Below the pieces are notes generated by a model. The model was not told the DNA's origin. It saw nothing but the letters and a program-made list of their open reading frames with translations, and did not search any database. Of a DNA stretch of 10,842 nt, positions 1 through 7,133 are shown one piece after another. Each line of letters begins with the position of its first letter. The first letter of the stretch is position 1. Source of the stretch: a bacterium (GTDB lineage: Bacteria > UBA10199 > DSSB01). A program made the position numbers and the translations under genes. Location: NCBI GenBank assembly GCA_030426445.1, contig JAUHYS010000045.1:1-10842 (forward strand), read 5' to 3'.

Positions 1-495
1 TTGGTGACCTTCTTCGGAAATTTGACCCTTCTCTAATGGAATCCATTGGGCCTTGGCCTGTTGAATGTTTTTAAGCTCTTTTTCGATTTCTTCCTCAGTG
101 GCCTGGGTTGAGTTTTTCTTGAGTTTCATTTTTTCATAATGTTTTGCTTCAACCTTAGGCTGAACTTCGACCTCTGCATTAAATTGGATGGGCTCATTTT
201 CACCTGCTTTGACGTCCTCTATTTTAGGCATGCCGACGGCCAAAATTTTATGCTCTTGAAGAGCCTGACGGTAAGACCGATCCATCAGCTCTTGTACAGT
301 CTCGGTATGCGCGCGCGCTCCATATTGTTTTTCTAAAATAGATTTAGGAACTTTACCTGGGCGAAAGCCTTTTAGTTTGACTTCTTTTTGTAACTTTTTA
401 AAGGCCTTATCCAGTTCCTTTTGATAGGACTCTTGGGGAATTTCAAATTTTAATTTCTTTTTAATAGGGCTGAGTTCTTCGATTTCTACTTTCAC
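1..495 (-). CDS. tig: Trigger factor, N-terminal part (3' end outside the window)
   Basis: Ribosome-associated chaperone and peptidyl-prolyl isomerase that meets nascent chains at the exit tunnel. Seen: 165 codons read from a GTG at 495-493 to the left edge without a stop. The protein starts MKVEIEELSPIKKKLKFEIP, and residues about 43-51 carry the ribosome-docking signature GFRPGKVPK, which defines the family's N-terminal domain. The following stretch (QYGARAHTETVQELMDRSY, then a beta-rich segment ending in PKVEAKHYEKMKLKK) leads towards the PPIase domain, which is off the window along with the C-terminal domain. The GTG is chosen because AAAGG lies at 510-506, 10 nt upstream, and because it matches the usual family N-terminus. 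It sits 31 nt behind tRNA-Leu on the same strand with no terminator between, so co-transcription is likely (inference). Confidence 0.95.
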   Translation of the reverse strand, partial: MKVEIEELSPIKKKLKFEIPQESYQKELDKAFKKLQKEVKLKGFRPGKVPKSILEKQYGARAHTETVQELMDRSYRQALQEHKILAVGMPKIEDVKAGENEPIQFNAEVEVQPKVEAKHYEKMKLKKNSTQATEEEIEKELKNIQQAKAQWIPLEKGQISEEGHQ

Positions 496-526
496 GTTTT
501 ATAAACCTTTCGTTTCAAAAAAATAA

Positions 527-609
527 TGCGAGAGGGGGGAGTTGAACCCCCACACTCTTTCGAGTACTAGGTTCTAAGCCTAGCGTGTCTGCCATTCCAC
601 CACTCTCGC
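527..609 (-). tRNA. tRNA-Leu, anticodon UAG
   Basis: An 83-nt cloverleaf with a long class II variable arm, typical of leucine tRNA. The acceptor stem pairs GCGAGAG with CTCTCGC and has A as discriminator base at 527. The D stem is GTG/CAC. The anticodon stem CTAGG/CCTAG closes the loop CTTAGAA, giving anticodon TAG (576-574 on the minus strand), which reads CUA and probably other CUN codons. The variable arm is ACTC-GAAA-GAGT, and the T arm is GGGGG-TTCAACT-CCCCC. The 3' CCA is not encoded (the next bases are TTA), so CCA must be added by a nucleotidyltransferase. The gene lies between smc and tig on the same strand. No convincing promoter or terminator was seen on either side. Confidence 0.96.
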
Positions 610-694
610 AAATTTCATATACTTAAAAATGCTTTCTGAGATTTTTTGCAAGGAAATAATGACGTTGCCATAAGTGGTGGTGAAGAAAGGGCTA

Positions 695-3600
695 CTAGCT
701 GGCTGCTTTAAGCTCAACACTCACCATTTTACTGACCCCCGCCTGCTCCATGGTCACTCCGTATAAAATATCTGCCATTTCCATGGTACGCTTATTATGC
801 GTAATCAGAATAAATTGCGAACGGTCGGTTAAAGAACGGACCATTTCATTAAAACGGTCGATATTGGCATCATCTAATGGTGCATCCACCTCGTCGAGTA
901 AACAAAAAGGCGAAGGCTTCAGCAAGAAAATTGCAAAAACCAAACTAATCGCAGTGAGGGCTTTTTCTCCCCCAGAAAGCAAATTAACATTTTGCAAACG
1001 TTTACCTGGAGGCTGTGCCACAATGTCTACCCCGCTTTCCAGAATATTTTCTGGATCGGTTAAACGCAGTTCAGCACTGCCTCCTTTAAATAATTGAGGA
1101 AACACCTGCTGGAACAATTCGTTGATCTTGTTAAAGGATTCCTGAAAGTGTTTTTTAGTCGTACGGTTGACTTTGTGTAATGCCTTCAGGAGTTTTTCTA
1201 AAGAATGCTCCAAGTCGTCATATTGTTTTTGCAAAAAATCATACCGGGTTTTGAGCTCGTCGTATTCTTCGATGGCGCCTAAATTGACATGCCCCATCTT
1301 TTCTAGTTTTTCTCTGAGTTCCTTGGCATAAGGTTCTTGAGCTTCGCGGTCTATCTCCTTACCCTGGTATTGCAAAGAAACTTCAGCAAGATCGAGATGG
1401 TAACGCTCGAAAATCTGTTCTTTTACAATTTGTAAATGGGTGCGCGCCTGATTTAAACTTTCTAACTTAGCTTGCAAATCCTGACGCAATTGTTGCAGCT
1501 CGTTTCTGGATTGACGAAGCCCCAGGTCACCTTGTTGAATCTGGTTTTGAAAACCCTGTAAAGAATCTTTTAAATCTCGGATGGACTCGTCTTCTCCCTG
1601 GACTTGACCCACCCATTGGGCAAGCAATTGACGACTCTCCTCAACCTCTTCTTGCAAGAGATTCACTTTTTGATCAGCTCCTAATATGCTGGATTCCTTT
1701 TCACTGATTTTTTGTAAAATCTGATTTTTTTCATCACTCAGACGGTGAGTATCTTTTGCAATGCTCTGCTGTTGATTTTCACAACGCATGAGCTCAGATT
1801 TTTTTTCTATTAAATCCGCACGCATTTTTTCTAAACTTTGTTTGGCAAGCAGTAATTGATTTTTGAACTCTTGTTGGGAGATCTGCAAGGCATCGCGTTC
1901 GGACTCTAGTTCTGCAATGGATTTACGCAGTTCGATAATTTGATTTTTAAGATCGGTATCTTCCTGTCGCAAAGCAGAGATTTCATTACTTTGTTGTGTA
2001 TGCTGCTCTTTGAGTCGGCGATTTTCGTTTTGAGCATGTTGAATGCCTTGTTGATACTCTACGCTTTTTATTTCTTCACTATGGGTATCTTTTTGCAAAT
2101 CTTCTAAAGCCTTTTCCATGACTTTAATGCGGTGTTGATAAGCTTCTAACTCCTGAAAAAGTTCTTCTCGCTTTTTTTCTAAGTCAGTGACTTCAAGTTC
2201 CAGAGATTTAATCTCGCGCTTCTTTTCCAGCAAGGCTTGACCTGGGTGACTTTTTTGCGAACCGCCAAAAAGCACTCCCATAGGATTGATGACCTCTCCC
2301 TCTAAGCTAACTAATACTGGGCAATTCTTTTGATTTTGCCAAATTTCTAGGGCATCTTTTAAAGACTTGACCAAGTAAATTTCGGCAAACAAGAAATCTG
2401 CCAAGTTTTCGTAGCCAGACTTAACCTTGATATAATCTTTTAAAGATCCCAAAACCTTTGATTTTAAATTTTCATCTAATTTTGAAGAGGAGTCTGACTT
2501 TGAAAGCAGAGCAGAAAACTCCACCGGTAAGCAGGCAGACCGTCCCTTGGCTTGTGTTTTAAGAAAATCAAGCGCTTTAAGGGCAGAGTCACAGTCTTTT
2601 ACCACAACATATTGGAGCTTTTCTCCTAATGCTGCGCTGACTGCTAATTCGTATTGAGACTCGGTTTCTAAAAAATCAGCAACCGTCCCTAAAACCTCTT
2701 CGTCTTTAAAGAGATTTGTCCTTTGTCCTAAAATATTTTTTACGCCCTCTTCATAACCCTCATAGCTTTTTTGGAGTTCTTTGAGAGAGTTCAAGCGAGA
2801 AGCTTTGAATGATAAATCATTTTTAAAAGCCTCGAAGCTTTCGGTCAGTGCTTGCAAACTTTGTTTTTGTTTTGAGAGCGTTTCTTCCAGACTTGTTCTT
2901 TGAGCATCCAAATCCAGTTTGCTTTGCTGCATTTGGCTTAACTCACCTTGGAGGCGTTTTTCTTGACGCTGTTTTTCCTGGAGGTTTTTTTCCAAACTCT
3001 CCATGTCTTTTAATATTTTACCCAGTCTTTCATTGAGTTCAACCTTGCGATTTTGTGAATTTTCCAGTCGATGGGTCTTTTCGGAAAGCGTTTTCATTAA
3101 AAGATAGATTCGCTCGTTTTGTTTTTCCAGCATTTCCGAAAAGTCTTGCTCTTTTTTTGCGTTTTCTGCCAGCTGGGCTTCCAGATTTTGGTAATTCGTC
3201 TTAGCAAGCCGAAGTGCTTCCTCGGCATGGACTTGACTTTGTTCGTAGTTTTTTAATTCTTTGTCAAAACTGGCTAAACGACTCTTACCCACCTCAATCT
3301 CTTGGAGAGCGCCCTGTTTCTGCTCACCCAGCGATTCGATCTCGCGCGTTTTAAAATCGATACGGGTCTGATGGAGTTGAATGGAGTTGTTTTTCTCATA
3401 GAGTTGCTCCTGTCGTTTCATGTATTCCGCCTCTTTTTCCTGAAGAGAAAGGCGGGTTTGGGTTAATTGATTTTCTGAACTGTCAACTTGGGTCGAAACT
3501 TCAGTTTCCAAATCTCGAAGACGGGAAACTTCCTTGTCTAAAGTTTCGCTGCTTTGCGAATAAGACAAAAAATCGAGCGAACTTAAATGAAGCTCGATCT

Positions 3601-4279
3601 CTTTGAGTTCCTGATGGATTTTTTGATAACGCTCTGCCTTACGAGCCTGCCGGTCCAAAGAATTAATTTGACGTTTAAGCTCGCTGATAATATCCGCAAG
3701 ACGTTGTAAATTAGCGCGTGTGGCCTCGATTTTTCTTAAGGCGGCCTCTTTTCGGTTTTTAAACTTACTGATGCCCGCAGCTTCTTCCAAAATTAAACGG
3801 CGTTCTTCGGGTTTTGCTGAAATCACCTGACCGATGCGACCTTGTTCAATAATAGAGTAGGCACGCATCCCCACACCGGTACCTAAAAATAAATCATGGA
3901 TATCTCGCAAACGACAGAGCGTTTGATTGATGTAATATTCGCTCTCTCCGGATCGATAAAGCCGTCGACTGATGGCCACTTCACTAAAATGAGCATAGGC
4001 ACTGGGAACACGACCGTCTTCTGTCGAAAAAACCATGGTCACGGAAGCCATTCCCATTGGATTGCGTTGAGTGGTCCCCGAAAAAATCACATCCTCCATG
4101 GATTTACCACGTAAGTGCTTGGCGCTCATTTCACCCATCACCCAGCGGATGGCATCCACAATATTAGACTTTCCACAGCCATTTGGACCCACGACACCGG
4201 TAATCCCCTCCTGAAAATGCAAGACGGTCTTATCGGGAAAGGACTTGAAACCCATTAATTCGAGCCTTTTAATTTTCAA
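695..4279 (-). CDS. smc: Chromosome segregation protein SMC (condensin ATPase)
   Basis: Structural maintenance of chromosomes ATPase, which with ScpA and ScpB (not in this window) organises and separates the nucleoid. Seen: 1194 aa, the usual bacterial SMC length. The N-terminal head starts MKIKRLELMGFKSFPDKTVL, with Walker A GPNGCGKSN at 31-39 and the conserved IIEQGRIGQVISAKPEERR segment at 143-161. A coiled-coil arm rich in Q/E/K/L spans about 180-500. The hinge lies at about 505-680, including GTVADFL and GEVINPMGVLFGGS. A returning coiled coil follows, then the C-terminal head with signature LSGGEKALTA from 1101 and Walker B FCLLDE ending at E1130, followed by the D-loop VDAPLDD. The start is TTG (4279-4277), chosen because family N-termini begin exactly here and AGAGGA lies upstream. 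The next in-frame ATG (M9) would cut into the conserved first strand. It is a stand-alone gene, possibly reading through into tRNA-Leu. Confidence 0.98.
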   Translation of the reverse strand: MKIKRLELMGFKSFPDKTVLHFQEGITGVVGPNGCGKSNIVDAIRWVMGEMSAKHLRGKSMEDVIFSGTTQRNPMGMASVTMVFSTEDGRVPSAYAHFSEVAISRRLYRSGESEYYINQTLCRLRDIHDLFLGTGVGMRAYSIIEQGRIGQVISAKPEERRLILEEAAGISKFKNRKEAALRKIEATRANLQRLADIISELKRQINSLDRQARKAERYQKIHQELKEIELHLSSLDFLSYSQSSETLDKEVSRLRDLETEVSTQVDSSENQLTQTRLSLQEKEAEYMKRQEQLYEKNNSIQLHQTRIDFKTREIESLGEQKQGALQEIEVGKSRLASFDKELKNYEQSQVHAEEALRLAKTNYQNLEAQLAENAKKEQDFSEMLEKQNERIYLLMKTLSEKTHRLENSQNRKVELNERLGKILKDMESLEKNLQEKQRQEKRLQGELSQMQQSKLDLDAQRTSLEETLSKQKQSLQALTESFEAFKNDLSFKASRLNSLKELQKSYEGYEEGVKNILGQRTNLFKDEEVLGTVADFLETESQYELAVSAALGEKLQYVVVKDCDSALKALDFLKTQAKGRSACLPVEFSALLSKSDSSSKLDENLKSKVLGSLKDYIKVKSGYENLADFLFAEIYLVKSLKDALEIWQNQKNCPVLVSLEGEVINPMGVLFGGSQKSHPGQALLEKKREIKSLELEVTDLEKKREELFQELEAYQHRIKVMEKALEDLQKDTHSEEIKSVEYQQGIQHAQNENRRLKEQHTQQSNEISALRQEDTDLKNQIIELRKSIAELESERDALQISQQEFKNQLLLAKQSLEKMRADLIEKKSELMRCENQQQSIAKDTHRLSDEKNQILQKISEKESSILGADQKVNLLQEEVEESRQLLAQWVGQVQGEDESIRDLKDSLQGFQNQIQQGDLGLRQSRNELQQLRQDLQAKLESLNQARTHLQIVKEQIFERYHLDLAEVSLQYQGKEIDREAQEPYAKELREKLEKMGHVNLGAIEEYDELKTRYDFLQKQYDDLEHSLEKLLKALHKVNRTTKKHFQESFNKINELFQQVFPQLFKGGSAELRLTDPENILESGVDIVAQPPGKRLQNVNLLSGGEKALTAISLVFAIFLLKPSPFCLLDEVDAPLDDANIDRFNEMVRSLTDRSQFILITHNKRTMEMADILYGVTMEQAGVSKMVSVELKAAS

Positions 4280-4380
4280 GTGGCAGTTCCTCTTACTTTT
4301 TCTTCTAAAATTCTGTCGAATTTAATCATTTTATGGTGTGAAATTTCCAAATTGGGATGAGCACTTAGCATGACCTACTG

Positions 4381-4408
4381 CTTATGTAAAGCAGGAAAAG
4401 GCCCTCAA
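4381..4408 (-). promoter_or_regulatory. Possible smc promoter overlapped by a short hairpin
   Basis: On the minus strand a TTGAGG (4408-4403) and a CATAAG (4386-4381) are separated by 16 nt and would give a leader of about 100 nt for smc. The -10-like box falls inside a perfect inverted repeat, CTGCTT-ATGTA-AAGCAG (4378-4394), which could be an operator half-site pair or chance. Each hexamer is only a 4-of-6 match, so this is a tentative call. Confidence 0.3.
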
Positions 4409-4433
4409 ACCACAAGATATAGTAGTCATTTTT

Positions 4434-4463
4434 TTGACACATACAGTATATTGTGTTTTATAC
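4434..4463 (+). promoter_or_regulatory. Candidate sigma-70-type promoter for the transglutaminase-like gene
   Basis: A perfect TTGACA (4434-4439) is followed after 18 nt by TTATAC (4458-4463), or after 19 nt by TATACA. Transcription would start near 4470 and leave a leader of roughly 250 nt that contains the palindrome and hairpins described separately. The interval also holds ACACA (4437-4441), TGTGT (4452-4456) and ACAC (4462-4465), which can pair alternately and could form an operator over the -10 region. The -35 box is strong and the -10 box is ordinary. Confidence 0.4.
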
Positions 4464-4536
4464 ACTTCTTCTTCCCGCTCATTTGCGTTGAAAAATAAAA
4501 GACCTTGATAATCAGTAACTATCTAGTTAATAAGTG

Positions 4537-4556
4537 ATTTTAAAATTTTTTAAAAT
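4537..4556. repeat. Perfect 20-bp A/T palindrome
   Basis: ATTTTAAAA, TT, TTTTAAAAT: nine-base arms around a two-base centre, made only of A and T. As RNA it would be a weak hairpin. As DNA it could be a protein site, a bend, or an incidental product of AT-rich composition. Confidence 0.6.
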
Positions 4557-4607
4557 AAAATGACAACATAAGTCAAAATGAACCGATGATAATGTTAGCT
4601 TAATAGG

Positions 4608-4684
4608 TTTCACTACTTAAATACTTCATTTAGAATAACGAACAGATTGTTATTGTTATGGATAAACTATCTAGAGTAGTGAAA
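4608..4684 (+). repeat. Nested inverted repeat (folded leader) upstream of the transglutaminase-like gene
   Basis: TTTCACTACT (4608-4617) is exactly complementary to AGTAGTGAAA (4675-4684), giving a 10-bp outer stem plus one possible G-U pair inside. Within the enclosed segment, AATAACGA (4634-4641) pairs with TTGTTATT (4647-4654) as an 8-bp stem with one G-U pair and a 5-nt loop. The outer stem ends 22 nt before the GGTGGG ribosome binding site. If transcribed from the upstream promoter candidate, this would be a folded 5' leader. No known riboswitch class was recognised. Confidence 0.5.
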
Positions 4685-4718
4685 ATAAATAATACCGTTG
4701 CTTTTTGGTGGGTGTCTC

Positions 4719-6227
4719 GTGACAATTTTTAAATCGACAAACTTATCTAACATTGGATCCGAATTATTTAGGGAATTATTCTCTATCGAAAATAAAAACG
4801 TTCCCCAAGACCATTCGGTACAATCCCGGCTTGGAACTGCTTCAAATGACTTTTTCAAGCATTCAGATAAAAAGCTTCAAGATTTTGCTTCTTTAGGCTG
4901 GTGTCATATCAACTATAATTATCAAAATAAGCAAAATCTTGAAGGCAAAACATCCTGTCGCAACTATACTAATAGTAAAGCTGTTCACAGAAACGAACTA
5001 ATGGATGGCCTCTTTGCTTATTATGAAGCTAACCCCAGCGATCTAGCTACACAATATAGTTTAAAACTCTTGTTTACAGTACCAGACAGCCCAGGCTCGG
5101 GAGTTCCATGGCTCATTAATGATTTTAGTACAACGAAGGGAGTCGACGAAAAAATACGAAAAAAAATCGATCATGCAAAAAAGGCTATTGATCAACTTCT
5201 AGCCAAAAATAATATTACCGCAGAAAAAAACCCGAGTGAATATCAACGTCTCGTCGCGGTATTAGCCTTTTACTTTGTACTTGCTCCCAATTCTGGACAA
5301 AAAAACGCAAAAGCCTTTCATACAAAATATCATCAATCGTTTCCCAAGTGGTATCAATCTTTAGTGTCACAGGAAAGTGATGAGAAAGAAAAAAATCTAT
5401 TATTACAATTTGAGTCCTATTTAAAAAAACAGGGCGGTCTGGGAGCTTGTTTGTGGAATAAAGAGATCTACGAAGAAAAAAGTGCAGCACAAGTCTTTAA
5501 AGCCGTCGAAGATGAAAATAACAAAAATGTCAGCTCCTGCACAAAAAATCATAAAGTTCTCTACCATGTTTTTCAACAAATGGGACTCAACCCTCATTTC
5601 GTATTAGTCAAAGGCCCGGATCATGATGTTGCTGTGACTAAAAAAACGGGGCAGGATACCTATACCAAAAACCAGATTCATATTTGTTTAAAGTTAAAGT
5701 TTTCTGGTAATAACAGCCGTCTTTTTGACTTAACACATATTTATACTTTTCAGTCTCGAGCAAAATACACGAATTACTATGAACTCAATTTAAGACAGTA
5801 CGCCTCTGTGGATCTAATGAACCAATCCAATAGCGAATTGATTACGCATAAAGAGGCAATTACCTTGCTTAAGGAAGCCCTTTTCTTTGATTCACACAAC
5901 CCTTACGCCTATCACTCTTTGAGCTATCGCTATTTTCAATCTGCGCAAAGAGAAGAAAATAAAGAAGCGCGCATGGCTTATCTAAATAAGTCAAAAAAAG
6001 CAGCGGAAAAAGCCATCACTTTGGATAATTATTATGCTCCAAGCTATAATCGCCTAGGCATTACTCTAATTAAAATCGCTAAAGAATATGATGCTAAAAA
6101 AGATAAGGAAGAAATCGAAAAACTGAAGACCCTTGCTAGAAAACAATTTAGCCAAGCAATTCGATTAGACCATAAACTAGAAATCGCTAAAGATAAGCTC
6201 ACCTTGTTGCAATCCAGTGATCAATAA
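4719..6227 (+). CDS. Unrecognised protein with transglutaminase-like centre and C-terminal TPR-like repeats
   Basis: I do not recognise a named family. About 502 aa from the GTG at 4719, chosen because GGTGGG (4707-4712) sits 6 nt upstream; an in-frame TTG at 4698 has no ribosome binding site. There is no signal peptide or membrane segment, so it is probably cytoplasmic. Numbering from the GTG, the first 240 or so residues are charged and helical with no clear domain. Residues about 255-345 follow the transglutaminase-like pattern. C274 starts the helix in SSCTKNHKVLYHVFQQMGL and is followed by a strand (FVLVKG). H321 is in IHICLKL and D337 in RLFDLTH, with spacings (47, then 16) that fit a Cys-His-Asp triad. 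From about 377 to the end are TPR-like helix pairs, such as EAITLLKEALFFDSHNPYAY and KKAAEKAITLDNYYAPSYN. Family logic would suggest a cysteine peptidase, amidase or a scaffold; the substrate is unknown. Confidence 0.75.
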   Translation: MTIFKSTNLSNIGSELFRELFSIENKNVPQDHSVQSRLGTASNDFFKHSDKKLQDFASLGWCHINYNYQNKQNLEGKTSCRNYTNSKAVHRNELMDGLFAYYEANPSDLATQYSLKLLFTVPDSPGSGVPWLINDFSTTKGVDEKIRKKIDHAKKAIDQLLAKNNITAEKNPSEYQRLVAVLAFYFVLAPNSGQKNAKAFHTKYHQSFPKWYQSLVSQESDEKEKNLLLQFESYLKKQGGLGACLWNKEIYEEKSAAQVFKAVEDENNKNVSSCTKNHKVLYHVFQQMGLNPHFVLVKGPDHDVAVTKKTGQDTYTKNQIHICLKLKFSGNNSRLFDLTHIYTFQSRAKYTNYYELNLRQYASVDLMNQSNSELITHKEAITLLKEALFFDSHNPYAYHSLSYRYFQSAQREENKEARMAYLNKSKKAAEKAITLDNYYAPSYNRLGITLIKIAKEYDAKKDKEEIEKLKTLARKQFSQAIRLDHKLEIAKDKLTLLQSSDQ

Positions 6228-6249
6228 ATAATCACCGCTCTGTCTAAAG

Positions 6250-6690
6250 CTACTTTTTTTTATTTTCTAGCACATCCAATCTGTGGTTCATCTCTTCTAA
6301 TAAGGTTTCGATACGATTAAGCTGCCGCTGCTCTCGCTGAACATCTTTTTCTAAGGGTTCAATATCCCTTTCCATGGCCACACGAATCCAATAGCTTGCA
6401 AAAAGACTCGTAAAGGCAATAAAAATCACCGTTCCTGTATACATTAAAATCAAACCTATCAGACGCCCCAAAAAACTTGAGGGAACCACATCCCCATAAC
6501 CAATGGTCGTAATCGTGGTCACTCCCCACCAAACAGCATCAAAAAAGGTCTTAATCGAAGAATCCGACCCTCTTTCCAAAAAATAAACTAATATTGAGGC
6601 AATCATTAATGTAAGATTTCCACCCACGGTTAAAGAAATAAAGGCAGGCTCTTTTAAAAAAAGGAAGAGATATTTAATAGAACGCGGCAT
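6250..6690 (-). CDS. Two-TM potassium channel (Ion_trans_2 type) with C-terminal coiled coil
   Basis: Inner-membrane ion channel subunit, expected to act as a tetramer conducting potassium. Seen: 146 aa. TM1 lies at about 16-38, the pore helix at 49-60 (FFDAVWWGVTTI), the selectivity filter TTIGYGD at 61-67, and TM2 at about 74-98. A charged helix at about 111-146, with heptad-like leucines and isoleucines, is probably a tetramerising coiled coil. There is no voltage sensor, RCK/TrkA_N domain or cyclic-nucleotide domain, so this is a minimal channel of KcsA or Kch-pore type with unknown gating. The ATG at 6690 is the only ATG, GTG or TTG start before the upstream stop at 6732-6730. No Shine-Dalgarno is visible, and the promoter at 6697-6725 places the transcript start on or beside the ATG. 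The gene is convergent with the transglutaminase-like gene, with 22 bp between their stops. Confidence 0.92.
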   Translation of the reverse strand: MPRSIKYLFLFLKEPAFISLTVGGNLTLMIASILVYFLERGSDSSIKTFFDAVWWGVTTITTIGYGDVVPSSFLGRLIGLILMYTGTVIFIAFTSLFASYWIRVAMERDIEPLEKDVQREQRQLNRIETLLEEMNHRLDVLENKKK

Positions 6691-6696
6691 GCAAGA

Positions 6697-6725
6697 ATTA
6701 TGTAAGAGATTGAAGTTAATAGCAA
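6697..6725 (-). promoter_or_regulatory. Promoter of the potassium channel gene, probably leaderless
   Basis: On the minus strand TTGCTA (6725-6720) and CATAAT (6702-6697) are spaced by exactly 17 nt. Only six bases (TCTTGC) lie between the -10 box and the ATG at 6690, so the expected transcript start falls on or within a base of the A of the start codon. This agrees with the absence of a Shine-Dalgarno. The -10 box CATAAT is the same as that of the candidate promoter at 7501-7529. Confidence 0.5.
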
Positions 6726-6855
6726 TTTTTTATTTTATTAAAAAACAGATGCCTTTTTTTTGACTAAGATTAAAAGACCTTCTTAGACCTTGATATTTTT
6801 TACCAAAACTTCTAAGGATAAATGAAAAATCAAAATATAGATAGGAATGACAAAA

Positions 6856-7101
6856 ATGATTCATCCAGAGGAAATTCAAAAAAAAATAAGTTCTGCTTTG
6901 CCTGGTGCAGAAATCGAGGTGCAAGATTTAACAGGAACCCAGGACCATTTTCAGGCTTTGGTCATTAGTTCTGCTTTTGAAGGTAAAAGCATGATTGAAC
7001 AACATCAATTAGTTTACCAAGCCCTTGGCGATCTCATGAAAGAAACGATACATGCATTAGCACTTAAAACTTACACTCCTGAACAATGGAAAAATCAGTA
7101 A
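6856..7101 (+). CDS. bolA: BolA family protein
   Basis: Small cytosolic BolA/IbaG-type protein that binds a CGFS monothiol glutaredoxin and helps ligate or transfer a [2Fe-2S] cluster. Seen: 81 aa starting MIHPEEIQKKISSALPGAEI. The body includes AFEGKSMIEQHQLVYQALGDL at about 40-60 and ends with the family hallmark IHALALKTYTPEQW at 65-78. H66 is the conserved histidine that is the cluster ligand in BolA-glutaredoxin complexes. The start at 6856 is chosen over the ATG at 6847 because TAGGA (6842-6846) lies 9 nt upstream of 6856 but directly abuts 6847. The CGFS glutaredoxin follows 32 nt downstream, which supports the functional pairing. The symbol is used for the family; it could equally be called ibaG or bolA2. 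Confidence 0.93.
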   Translation: MIHPEEIQKKISSALPGAEIEVQDLTGTQDHFQALVISSAFEGKSMIEQHQLVYQALGDLMKETIHALALKTYTPEQWKNQ

Positions 7102-7133
7102 AATATAATCAATAAAGATAAAAAGGAAAAAAA

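Larger units (their letters stand above)
4280..4697. other. 418-bp gene-free region between divergent genes
   Basis: AT-rich spacer between smc (leftward) and the transglutaminase-like/TPR gene (rightward). I see no credible coding sequence. It holds the smc ribosome binding site, a possible smc promoter (4381-4408), a rightward promoter-like TTGACA element (4434-4463), a 20-bp A/T palindrome (4537-4556), two copies of AACTATCTAG (4517-4526 and 4665-4674), and a nested inverted repeat (4608-4684) just before the rightward gene. A second rightward promoter-like pair, TTGATA (4505-4510) and TAATAA (4528-4533) with a 17-nt spacer, is weaker. The length and structure suggest a regulated or structured leader, but no known riboswitch or small RNA family was recognised. 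Confidence 0.7.

Noticed and set aside
139..336. Plus-strand open frame across the trigger factor region
   Set aside because: It is antisense to the GFRPGKVP-containing tig frame, which is clearly the real one.
527..609. Integrated element or attachment site at the tRNA-Leu gene
   Set aside because: tRNA 3' ends are common integration sites, but no integrase, repeat of the tRNA end or foreign gene is next to it; the neighbours are housekeeping genes.
610..694. Promoter for tRNA-Leu in the smc-tRNA gap
   Set aside because: A TATATG lies just before the tRNA on the minus strand, but no acceptable -35 box is found at the right distance (TTGCAA is 24 nt away).
750..1097. Plus-strand open frame of 115 codons inside the smc region
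   Set aside because: It lies antisense to the conserved SMC ATPase head (signature and Walker B region), has no ribosome binding site and no recognisable product; a shadow frame.
4698..4718. TTG at 4698 as start of the transglutaminase-like gene
   Set aside because: No Shine-Dalgarno precedes it, whereas the GTG at 4719 has GGTGGG six bases upstream. The extra seven residues add no recognisable sequence.
6217..6235. GTGAT/ATCAC hairpin at the end of the transglutaminase-like gene as a terminator
   Set aside because: Only five base pairs, partly inside the coding sequence, and no U-run; too weak to call.
6726..6846. Promoter for bolA
   Set aside because: TTGACT (6760-6765) and TTGATA (6790-6795) are present, but neither has a good -10 box 16-18 nt downstream; the bolA promoter could not be placed.
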